Below, piece after piece: positions 54,503 to 64,000 of a stretch of DNA of 64,000 nucleotides (its first letter is position 1; each line of letters begins with the position of its first letter). Below the pieces are notes generated by a model, which was not told the DNA's origin, made no database searches, and was given only the letters and a program-made list of their open reading frames with translations. The DNA comes from Otatea glauca (lineage: Eukaryota; Streptophyta; Magnoliopsida; Poales; Poaceae). The DNA is taken from positions 6,749,760 to 6,813,759 of the forward strand of contig CM070727.1 in the NCBI GenBank assembly GCA_036346275.1, in the 5' to 3' direction. A program made the position numbers and the translations under genes.

Positions 54503-54944
54503 AATAAATCCAACTTATAACCCTAAACTCTGGCATTTGTTTGATTTTTAACCCTGAACTCGGAAACCGTTCAAATCTAGACCTCGAGCTAACAAAACCG
54601 TTCAGTTTACCTCCTTGACTCAAATTGGGGTGGTTTTGATCAGACGTGGCATCCCAGTTGGGTTGAGTTGTCACCTATATATCAACATTTAGCTAACATG
54701 CATCCACTGCATCCCTTTTGTCCCTCTCTCTCTCTCTTCAACGGGAGGAAAACAGAGTTGAGCTCTCTCTCGTTGTCTCTACCTCCCTCCAGCTTAGCGT
54801 CACCCTTGCCGCCATCGTCTTCGCCTCCCTCTAGCTCAGCGTTGCCCCTCTTCTCCATTCGCAATCGTGTCCAGATGTCACCACCGTCTCCACCTCCCTC
54901 TAGCTTGGCACCGTTTGGTCCGGATGTCACGCAACGAGAAGGTC

Positions 54945-55170
54945 GTTCGGGTCCGGATGTCACGCAACAAGAAGGGGATGGGGAGGTGAGCTCCACCGGT
55001 GGTGGCTAGATCTAGCTAAATGATAACTAAATCTGGTTGGAGAGCAGCTTGCGCTGTCCGGGTCCTGATGTCACTGCAACAAGAAGGGGATGGCGAGGTG
55101 AGCTCCATCGGTGGTGGCTAGATCTAGCCGGATGACAATTGAATCTGGTTGGAGAGCAGCAACGATGATG
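54945..55170. repeat. Tandem duplication of about 112 bp
   Basis: Two direct copies share GATGTCAC(T)GCAACAAGAAGG, GGTGGTGGCTAGATCTAGC and AATCTGGTTGGAGAGCAGC. They lie within the MULE-like element. Not coding. Confidence 0.8.
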
Positions 55171-55848
55171 AATTGCGACAACAACGGGCATAGGTTGCCG
55201 ACACGGAAACCGAAAGACGTTGACGAATCGAAAGCATGGACGGTGGATCCGGAGTTAGAGCGATGAGAGGAGCCATGATAGTTGCCGCCCTTACCCAATT
55301 TTGGGTTTTATCCGCAGTAGCTCGTTGACACCATCGTCTTCCTCGGGACTAGCCAAAATCGCTGCAATCGATGCCATTCCCATCCGAGTAAGCAACTCGG
55401 TTCCTTCCTATCAGAGCATCACCTCATTGACCTCTATCTTCCCCCAGCCTTAATTTCAGTCATCTTCTTATGCAACATCGCTGCTGCATGCACCTCATTG
55501 CGCTACCCCTCGTTGCTGTCACCAGCTCGCCTCCGCTCTTCCTCGCCTTCACCAACTGCTATGGTGAGCTTTGCACTCCTCCAGGATGCTCATGCACTCT
55601 CTATTTCTCCACTTCTACCCCTCTGATGACATTGCCCACTTGTCTTGCCCACGGTCGGTCGCCGTGCGCTGTCGCTCACCCAACCTGGTGTGTCAAAGCC
55701 GCAACGCTGACGCCACTACCCATGAGCTTTGCCTTAATGCCCCTAGTCCATTCACCTTCGCCCATCGCCACCATCATCTTCCCCTCCGACACTGAGCCCC
55801 AACATGGCCACCTCCCCTGCACCTCTGTTTTGAAGCAAAGGAGCATTG

Positions 55849-55850
<2 letters not shown>

Positions 55851-55908
<58 letters not shown>
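55851..55908. repeat. (CT)n microsatellite, about 28 units
   Basis: An uninterrupted CT dinucleotide tract of about 56-58 bases within the MULE-like element, expected to be polymorphic in length. Confidence 0.95.
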
Positions 55909-55911
<3 letters not shown>

Positions 55912-56157
55912 AACAAGAGACAATGACATGTGGGCCCTAATGTATAAGAAGATATGGTGAATGCCATGTTAGCCGATTGTTGACACGTAGGTGACAATTC
56001 AACCCAACTTGGATGCCATGTCAGACAAAACCAACTTGATTTGGGCTGAGGAGGTAAAGCAACCATTTCGTTAGTGTGAGGTATCGATTTGAACGGTTTT
56101 GAAGTTTATGGTTAAAAAATCGAACCAAGGTAGAGTTTATGATTGTAAATTGGACTT

Positions 56158-58120
56158 TTTCTATCCATCAATTCCCATGGCACGATTATTGCCCCATCCC
56201 AGAACTGTAAGTGTGGTCCGCCATGCCGGATTTGTTCAGATGCGGAAGCACTGGCCACTGCAAGGGATGGCTGACAAAGCTGTTAATTACTTAATGCTAA
56301 CCAACGGCCATCCGTAACTCGTCGTGTCCCACTGGAGATCGAATCGGTTATTGGTGTGGCTCTCCGTTAGTCTCTCCTGTTCTTCTCGTCAGAATTTACA
56401 GTTAGGCAGCTGGTGATGAAAATGCTTGGAAGTTCTCTATTTCTTAGGTTTCAGTGTGGGGATTTAATCTGAGACTGAATGCAAGACAACGAAATGATAC
56501 CTGAGTGTTTTTATGCCCTAACTGATGTGATGTCCTGTAGGAAAGCTAGTATTCGTCCCTTGGAAAAAAAAAGCACTGCATGTTCAAAATGGTAGAAACG
56601 AGCGGAATGCTGGTATTTCTTCACTCCGGTGCGTTTCAGGCTTTCAGCTTCACATTCCCGCTGTGTGCGTACTGCTGTACCTGTACAGACGGCTGATGAT
56701 GCGTTTGATGTTGAGACTGGTATGGAGTTAATTGCCGTGATTTGTTAAGACGTAGGGGCGTTTTGGTAAAGCGGCACAGCGGTGTCGGTAGCACCTCCTG
56801 CCAAAACTCTTTGTTTGGATCTTTAATCCAATGAAAGCTCCTCCAAGACAACCCTTCCTCTCGCACCAGCACGGCCATGTACAAAGCTCTTGCTTTCAAG
56901 AACATTCCATTTCCACCGTCCAAGTGTCTGGGGACATCACCCTGTTACAGCACATTGCATTTCTTTATTACAGCCTGATTATGCAGCTGCCAGCTAACCA
57001 CTATGTGTCCATCATGTAATAGAAGCCACCGTTGGGACTTGGGGTGTACCACACTCGATTATTTCGTACCAATTACCAAAAGCTACGTATGGCCGAAGCC
57101 ATATATGATCATATGATACCACTATGGCATTTAGTGAATATTTTCCCCAGATTCTTGATATTAAAAGGATTTTCAGGTTAATTTTTAACCCGAGGAACTC
57201 CAAGTATAACTGCGTAAGTCTAAGAACTTGAGTGTAATTTTCTCGCAAAAACTTCCGTATGTGTATAGTAGCTCGTGAGAATTCACTTCAATTCCTAACG
57301 AGAGAGATCATTTGTATGCTCCACGATTGTATTGGTCGTGGAATAGTCCCTCTCAATGATGAAGCAAACGAAGGGTAGATAATCATCATTTATTTATATT
57401 ATAATATTTATATAACTTTTAAATTTTTAAATAGTGATGTATAGAAACCCTCACTTTTACGCTGTTGGAGAGCCGTATGGTCAAAACGATGTGATACAAA
57501 ATGAAAAGCAGGATAAGACAAACACATGTACAAAAAGCGTACAATCATACTATAATCTACGGACTACGGAGACCACAAATAGACCAGAGGGGTCGCATAG
57601 GCCAACCCTTGTCTAAAACGGCCCATTTTTTTAGTGTTTTAAATAAGATAATGGTTATGATTTCTGTAGCAAAGTATCTGATTAACTGTTGCCCTGGGCG
57701 TTCTGCCAAAAATGCATACAAGCGTGTTTGGAATGTTCAGCTACGGAGTACACACGGTACAGCCGTATAAGTACTCCGCCTGGCCTTGTATTTATACGCG
57801 TAGCTGTATACAGGTACAGGGAACAATAGGAGGCGTCGTGACATGAGATGCGACGGTGAGATGAAAGGGTCACGGCGCCAGCCGGCCAGCCACCGTCCGT
57901 TCGGTTTGGTGTTCGCAGTAGACGGCGACCGCGACGGATTTGTTTATTTAACCGGATAATGAGGGGTAGCATGGTGATTACGGCGCGTGATTAAGCCGCC
58001 TAATCCGATTCTGTGGCGTCGACGTCGGTCACCTCGAACCGCCGGTGGCTCTGCCACCACCGACAGCCTCTCCCGGTCACCCCAGGACGGACTCAGGGGC
58101 GAGGACGGGTTGGGGAGAGT
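56158..58120. other. Intergenic DNA, no gene seen
   Basis: No domain-bearing frames or clear element ends found. Confidence 0.45.
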
Positions 58121-58124
58121 TCAT

Positions 58125-58375
58125 CGCTTTTAAAAAGATTTGGCTCTATTTCAAACATAATTGTATAAATAATCTTATCTCTAATGTGGCATCTTCCGTC
58201 CTCTCCTACCGTGGAAGTTGCTACTCTCCTAGAGTAGCGACTTCCGTAGTAGAGGAGTGCGAAAGGTAACATGTGTCATCTTCTTGTACTTTCGTAGTTG
58301 GTGACATAGTATTTTTGCAATTACGATTGTAAGAGTGTTAAATTTGAAAAAAAAAGTTACACTTCAGGCTAAAAA
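58125..58375. mobile_element. Foldback MITE (family F1, copy 1)
   Basis: The inverted halves meet at GTCGCTACTC-type sequence (GGAAGTTGCTACTCTCCTAGAGTAGCGACTTCC palindrome region around 58210-58235). The outer arms contain ATTTGGCTCTATTTCAAA and TTTGAAAAAAAAAGTTACA. It is related to 60105-60440. Confidence 0.65.
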
Positions 58376-59013
58376 AATGACGATATCGGATAGGGATCCC
58401 GAGTCCACTCACAGAAGCTTTTGTCGAGTCAGCCTTTTCTTCGTGCTAATGCCTCTGAAGAAAAAAGAGAGAGGGTGGAATAAATTCTTCTTTTCTTTTG
58501 TTGAATAATAAGGTGATCCAAGAATCAGGCTTTTGTGAGCAATTTAAAAATCTTGATTCCCTACCTTTGTATATACGAATGGTAAATAGTGATTACTTAC
58601 CCTTTTAATTACTTCAAAATTTGTACAACTTGTATTGAGAGGGAAAGCACTGAAGTACTGCTCATACATACATACACTTGTGGCACCATGATCCAAAACG
58701 GGTAATATTTTTCTATGTATTGCATGCGAAATTTTTGAACTTTTTAGGACGTTGAATTTAACTAGTTTAGAGAGAGCGATATATATGCGTTCAACAATGC
58801 TGTTTTTTGTTTTGTTTTGAGGAAATGTTATTTCTATTGTTACTTATATCTGTTCTTACTTTTAAAATATAACCCTTTAGTGAGTTAAAAGATAACTCTT
58901 GGATTATAATTCATACGTACATAGGGTAAAAGATGACCTCTCAGGCTCTCATTGTCATATATCAAATTCATGTTTCGTTTCCATTTTGAAGTCTAGAGAG
59001 ACTTAGTCTGTTC

Positions 59014-59892
59014 CAATATTTCAAATTTTATTTTCGGACTCGGTGAGATTTTAGAATTTTGGATGAAATTCAAAAATCAAAATTCAAATCTGGAATTTTT
59101 TTGGACCGGGATTTCGGCCAAAATTGCTGAAATCTCGGCAAATTATAGAATGAAAAATGATTCAAACCATGTTAGAAAAGTTTGAATTTTTTTGGATGGT
59201 CCTGAAATATCACTAATGTTCCCATAAAATTTTCATATGATGATCAAGCCTGAGGAATTTTGAAAAATTCAGACAATGCTACTGTCCTGAACTCTTGATA
59301 AAAGTTTTACAGTGGGAGAATTTTTTATTGAGTAACCAAAACAGGTTTCGAATTTTTGAAACTTTTATAGAAGTGTTCTGACGAAATTCTTAAGCTCTTG
59401 TAAAAAATTTTGGATCATGATCACACTTGAGCAAATTTATAAAATTCTGACACCTTTACTGTCTTATTTATGTTCCTTATGTTTTTTATTTTTCAAAGAT
59501 AACAAATGAAGTTCAAATATTTTGGAAATTTTTATATATGATCCTAGAATACTAAATATGGTACCATAAAGTTTTTAGAGCACGATCAAGCTTGTACATT
59601 TTTATAAAAATGTGACAGTATTTGTATTATTTTTATAAAACGTCTCAAAAATTCGGTTTTTCAAAAAAAAATCATAGAAGATGACATTCTTAAGAGGTAT
59701 TGTACCAAATCTGATCAAAAAAGTTGAAATCCGGTCAAAATTTCTGAAATCTCGATGAAATTTGCCAAATTTCCGACATCACTATGGCAATTTGAATTTT
59801 TTGTAAAAAAATTATTCCTCTGGGATTTGTAATCTCATCTTCAGCCAAAATCCTAAATCTCGATCGAAATTTCATCGAGATTTTGAACCTTG
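59014..59892. mobile_element. 879-bp hAT-type non-autonomous element
   Basis: Flanked by GTCTGTTC (59006-59013) and GTTTGTTC (59893-59900), 7 of 8 identical. Ends CAATATTTCAAAT and, reversed, CAAGGTTCAAAAT. It is homologous over its whole length to the interrupted element at 12458-14702 in inverse orientation. No coding frame. Confidence 0.85.
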
Positions 59893-60104
59893 GTTTGTTC
59901 TGTACAAACAATGGGCAAGTCATTCTTGAATGGAAGCTTGTCCTTGGGCTCTTATGTGAGGACATTTGGACGGAATATGCTGTGTGTGCATAAGCTAGCA
60001 ATATATTCTTTCTTGAAAAAGACCGATACAGATGTGTTTAGCGCCAAAGCGAACGAAGAGAGAGAGAGAGAGAGGACGAACCAGATGGTGCACTGAAGAC
60101 AGAA

Positions 60105-60440
60105 CAAATCATCACTTTTTTTAGTTTCATGATAATTTTTTTTAAATCTGGCTCTCTTCTTATTGCATTTACAAAAATAGCATCATCTCTGACTGTAGAA
60201 GCGTCGATAGGCGACACGTATCTCCTGTCGCGCTCCCGTACCACGAAAGCTCCTACCGAGCTCCCAAAGCTCATTAGCTTCGATAATTTGTCGAGCTTTA
60301 GAAGCTTAGTAGGAGCTTCCGTGGTGCAGGAGTGTGGCAGGTGACACGTGTCGCTTGTCGACACTTTCATGGTCAGGGATAAGGTTATTTTTATAATTAC
60401 GTTCAGAGGAGGCTCGATTTGAAAAAAAAAGTTACACAAG
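60105..60440. mobile_element. Foldback MITE (family F1, copy 2)
   Basis: About 335 bp. Arms of about 150 bp pair with each other: TCTGGCTCTCTTCTTATTGC...GACACGT(A/G)TC...GCTCCTAC(C/T) against GGAGCTTCCGTGGT...GTGACACGTGTCGC...GAAAAAAAAAGTTACA. No coding frame. Same family as 58125-58375. Confidence 0.7.
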
Positions 60441-61062
60441 AGCTAGAAAAGTGTTGGTTTCAAAACTAAAAAGAATATATAAAGTTAACTATTATATAAT
60501 CTCCCACAAATCCTACAATACACGTAGGTTGCTCATGTGCTTGACCAGCCAATTGGCCTGATCCAGAGATGGCCAAACGGACCGACCGAGGCACGGCACT
60601 GTAGGCTCAACCCGAGCACGGCACGGTCCAACCGTAAACGGGTCGTGCTGGCATAGCCCACTCGCACGTGCTGTCTTTGGGCCGGCACAGCGGCACGATC
60701 CATTTACGGGAGGGCCCGACACGTCCCGTTTAGCTCGTTTAATTTGGAAAATAGCAGTTTTATAGTCGTTGAAGGCTTAAAAGATTCAAAAAAATCCCAA
60801 TTTTTTCCTATAAATAGGTGGTTGCCCCCCTCATTTTTACACCAGTAATCTTGCATTCTCTTCTACTCACTCTTTTGTGAAAATTCTTTTGCTCTTGGTG
60901 GTAATTTGGCAAAATTCAAAATAGTTTGCCAAAAATCCAAAATTCGGCTTCCGGCTTCTGTCAAGAAATCAAGGTGATAATTGTGATTTATTTTTTCATT
61001 TTGTTAGTATTTTAAATCACATTTTAGTATTAATAGAGTAATTATTTCTTGTAGTTTGCTTT

Positions 61063-63148
61063 ATGGAGCCCGAGGATTTTCCTTCGTTCCCAGCTTCTGA
61101 TTTCGGTATTTCACCCGAGGAGCTTCTTGCATCATATCAAGCCTAAGAAGTTGCAGGAGCTGTGCCATCCTTAGGCTCTACAAGTGCTACTGTGTTGGCA
61201 AGCACCAGGACGAAAAGAACAAGACGCAATACATCGGGAGTCTGGGAAGATTTCGAGCAGATTTTTGAGACATCAAACGACATCCAGAGCAGATATGCTG
61301 TATGTAAATATTGTAAGCATAAATTAACTGCGAAATCTTCAGGTGGAACGAGGCACTTGAAGAGGCATGCTGAGAGCTGTAGAAAAAGCGGGGATGACTT
61401 TGAGACAGACGCAGCTGCAGTACAACCCCGACAGTATGGTACGTAACTAGGACTACAATCCTGAGGTAGCTCGTGAATTTCTTTGTCGTTTAATCGCTTC
61501 TCGAGATCTTCCTTTAAACTTTGGTGAGTCAGCTGCGTTTGAAAACTATATTAGGACCACTCATAATCCTAGATTTTATGCAGTTTCTAGACAGACAACA
61601 ACTAGAGATTTGATTAAATATTATAATAATTGTTGCAATAACCTAAAAGAAAATTTTAATACCTGTACTTTTTCTGTGTCTTTGACATCTGATATATGGA
61701 GTGGTAGAGCTAAAGAGGATTACCTTAGTGTAGTTGCTCATTATGTAAACGATGATTGGCAACTAGAAAAGAGAAAAATATGATTCAAATTAATTGATGT
61801 AGCACACACTGGTGAAAATATTGCTGATTGTATTGTAAAAGTTGTGGAAGATTTTGGTCTTAGTGATAAGATGTTTGCAATAACATTAAATAATGCTTCT
61901 GCAAATACTTCTGCCATGAATATTCTTACTCCGCTTTTCGATTCCTATATTGAATCTTTCTTATTACATCAGTTGTGCTTGCCATATTATTAATCTTATA
62001 GTTAAATCTGGTTTGAAGAGGTTAGATAAGTATCTTGAACCTTTTCGCACTGCAATATCTTACTTAAATTATTCTAATCAATGAGTAGTAGCATTTAAGA
62101 TTTATTGTATTGCAATTAATGTGCGTCTGCGTAAGTTTGGTTTGGATATGTCTGTTAGATGGAACTCTACTTACTTGATGCTTAAGAATCTCATACCATA
62201 TGAGAGCACATGTTCTGTTTTTATTAACACGCACTGTCGTACACGGGAGGGTCAACCGCTACTCACAGAGCAACATTGGTATATTGCTAAATACTTGCTG
62301 TCATTTTTAGAACTTTTTTTCAATCTAATGTTGCTTTATCTAGAGTTTATTACGCAACCTCTCCTTTAATTGTGCATCATATTTTAGAAATTGCTACTCA
62401 CTTAAAGATCCACGAAAATGATAATATCTTGTGTGAAGTTGTTTGTGCTATGAAAACTAAATTTTTTAAACATTGGCAAGAAATTCCTATGTTATATGCA
62501 TTTGTATTTATTTTAGATCATAGAGCTAAAGTTCGAGGATTCTCTAATGTTCTCTCACTTCTAAGTGATGCGGCAGGTACTGATTATTCTAGTTATTTTT
62601 CAAATGTCCGTGCTAACTTATTTCAAGTTTATGATAAGTATGATCGAAAGTTTGCTGAAGTTCGCATGCAGCGACCTCCACCAGTACTCACAACAGGTAA
62701 GAAGAAAATCGCGTGGGGTAAGATATGGGGTGCAGGTGACTCTTCCTCAAGGAGTTCGACTACATCAACGACAAGTGCGGACACATCAATTGGTGGGGAG
62801 CTAGCTGCCTATCTCAACAGCGACACTGTCGACTACCAAGAGCAGGAAGAGGAGGACTTCAGCATTTTGCAGTGGTGGCACGAGCACAAGATAACATATT
62901 CGGTGCTTTTCATATTAGCACGGGATGTGTTAACAGTTCCTGTCTCCACGATTTCTTCAGAGTCTGCTTTCAGTCTATCCGGAAGAATAATCGAGGAGAG
63001 AAGAACAAATCCGACAAGTGAGATGGTGGAAATACTTCTCAGTGTGAAAGATTGGGAACAAGCTAATCAACGAGCTCAACATACTGCAGAAAATGCTGAG
63101 CTAGCGGAGACGTTCAAAAATCTTTATCTAGATAATGAGGAAGAATAA
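61063..63148 (+). pseudogene. BED-finger hAT transposase (RICESLEEPER/Ac-like), broken
   Basis: The frame opens at ATG 61063 (MEPEDFPSFPASDFGI). The BED zinc finger (about codons 50-110: WEDFEQIF..., CKYCKHKL, GTRHLKRHAESC) is intact in sequence. Breaks: TAA 61144-61146; TAA 61444-61446; TGA 61781-61783 (probably from CGA); a frameshift in the CACHIINLIV block near 61970; TGA near 62083; and a further frameshift near 62330-62370. From 62372 to 63148 a clean frame resumes with the linker and dimerisation region (VSTISSESAFSLSGRIIEERR). Relatives are about 650-700 aa. Several stops look like C-to-T decay. The protein cannot be made whole, yet the C-terminal 258 codons remain open. Confidence 0.93.
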
Positions 63149-63339
63149 TTGTAATCTTCACTTTTTCCCTGTATCAGTGAGTTATAGGTTGTACTCTTTT
63201 TTCTTTGTCAAGGTTTTCTCGTGTTGAGTTTTTACTTAGCAAAGTTTTTAACGAGGCAGTCAAACATCAATAAAGCTCATCATTTATTTCAAATTATTTG
63301 TCTTATTTTAGAATTTATCTCATATTTTAGTTTTTTCTT

Positions 63340-63366
63340 AATTTATATATATATATATATATATTT
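63340..63366. repeat. (TA)n microsatellite
   Basis: A TATATA run of about 20-26 bases near the 3' end of the hAT element. Confidence 0.85.
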
Positions 63367-63693
63367 TAAAAAATCTACATCCTTCGAGTTTTTCTAATTA
63401 TTCTAAATTTCTCCTATTTTTTTTGAATTTTTCTCATTTTTTTATTTTGTCTGAATTTTTTGAAATTTTCTAGCGCTAGCGGGCTAACGAGCCGACCCGG
63501 CTCGTTTGTGCCAGCACGGCACGACCCGTTAGCCTTGCGGGCTGTGCTTGGGCCGCCTCCCCGACACGTGGGCCGACACGACACGATCTGTTTAGTAACC
63601 GGACCGAAACAGGCCGTGCCTAAATGAACCGTGCTGTTTTTTAATCGGGTCGTGTCGTGCCGGCCGGCCCATTTGGCCCTCTCTAGCCTGATC

Positions 63694-64000
63694 ATTATAT
63701 GGTTTAACCAGATTTGTTTATGCAAGTATGCGGCTCATGTGCTTTTCTCCGATTTAGTTCCAAATATACCCTTTAGATGAACCACTCATACTAGTAGTGG
63801 AGACTGGAGAGTGGTTGCTAGCCTCACCGTTCGGTGAGCCGACCCGGAGGACTCACAATGCACGTTGATGATATAAGCAGCAGCGACAGACAGCCCAAAA
63901 CCACGACGCCCACGCGGTGACGCCTGTGACTCTCGCCGTAGCGACCGCATCAGCCCGGTGCCCGGTAGGCTGTCGTCTCCTCCCGCGCCGGCCGCCGCAC
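63694..64000. other. Window end, rising GC; possible start of a next gene
   Basis: Composition shifts to GC-rich from about 63830 (CGACGCCCACGCGGTGACGCC...), with GATATAAGCAGC at 63869-63880 as a weak TATA-like sequence. This resembles a grass promoter and 5' leader, but no start codon with a supported product is inside the window. Confidence 0.3.

Larger units (their letters stand above)
54503..56157. mobile_element. Long-TIR Mutator-like element
   Basis: The first and last about 190 bp are inverted copies, at about 75-80 percent by eye. Shared landmarks include ACCGTTCAAATC, TTTACCTCCT, GTTGGGTTGA(G/A)TTGTCACCTA and GCTAACATG. Long diverged TIRs are typical of MULEs. The interior holds GC-rich sequence, a 112-bp tandem duplication (about 54945-55165) and a (CT)n tract, but no transposase. 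Host-gene capture is possible; I recognise no gene in it. Target duplication was not found. Confidence 0.75.
60564..63685 (+). mobile_element. Full-length hAT transposon, perfect 8-bp duplication
   Basis: 3,122 bp flanked by GCCTGATC at 60556-60563 and 63686-63693. Ends CAGAGATGGCCAAACGG and, reversed, TAGAGAGGGCCAAATGG. Subterminal regions carry many GGCACGG/CCGTGCC motifs, likely transposase-binding sites. It encodes a BED-finger transposase on the plus strand that is broken. Its ends match both ends of the 444-bp element at 33005-33448. Confidence 0.95.

Overview
The window is nuclear DNA from a flowering plant, almost certainly a grass (Poaceae). The evidence is intron-rich genes with GT-AG splice sites, GC-rich first exons beside AT-rich introns, and dense grass-type transposable elements: Stowaway and Tourist MITEs, hAT, Mutator-like elements and Copia/Gypsy LTRs. 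There is also one fragment of chloroplast DNA. The species cannot be named from the sequence. No rRNA, CRISPR array, operon or bacterial system is present.

Four host genes look intact. (1) A bHLH transcription factor of the bHLH122/128/130 (FBH/AKS) type is on the minus strand, CDS 17752 to 15799, 5 exons, 403 aa. (2) An OTU-domain deubiquitinase is on the minus strand, CDS 29905 to 28283, 5 coding exons plus a probable non-coding first exon, 312 aa. (3) A GH28 (polygalacturonase-like) secreted protein is on the plus strand, 39209 to 41142, 3 exons, 460 aa. (4) The ESSS subunit of mitochondrial complex I is on the plus strand, 46592 to 46942, 1 exon, 116 aa. From memory, homologues of all four lie within a few genes of each other in two duplicated Arabidopsis segments (around At2g42280-At2g42310 and At3g57785-At3g57810). 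The window therefore probably preserves an old angiosperm gene neighbourhood, stretched by transposons.

Layout. 1-15.8 kb is gene-poor: a GTTTCA-rich array, a Stowaway MITE, a MULE-like element, a hAT element with exact 8-bp target duplication (8882-11320), and a hAT-type non-autonomous element split by a solo LTR (12458-14702). 15.8-18.05 kb holds the bHLH gene and promoter. 18-28 kb holds MITEs, a near-perfect 203-bp tandem duplication and a MULE with a nested solo LTR. 28.3-31 kb is the OTU gene. 32.7-33.5 kb is a LEA-2/NHL-type gene fragment cut by a 444-bp hAT element. 33.6-35 kb is a second GTTTCA array. 35.26-38.72 kb is a non-coding LTR retrotransposon with MITEs nested in it. 39.2-41.2 kb is the GH28 gene. 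41.8-44.2 kb is an LTR-bounded unit containing decayed chloroplast trnV-GAC DNA, itself interrupted by a Gypsy-like solo LTR. 44.6-46.3 kb holds a hAT element and two abutting Tourist MITEs in front of the ESSS gene. 49-64 kb is transposon-rich: two Stowaways, a broken BED-finger hAT transposase with a MITE inside it, a long-TIR MULE, foldback MITEs, and a full-length but dead hAT (60564-63685) whose small relative is the element in the NHL fragment.

The genes do not form a pathway. The interest lies in the conserved neighbourhood and in the nested insertions, many with readable target duplications. Part 2 found no novel enzymatic system; the strongest leads are structural and evolutionary.
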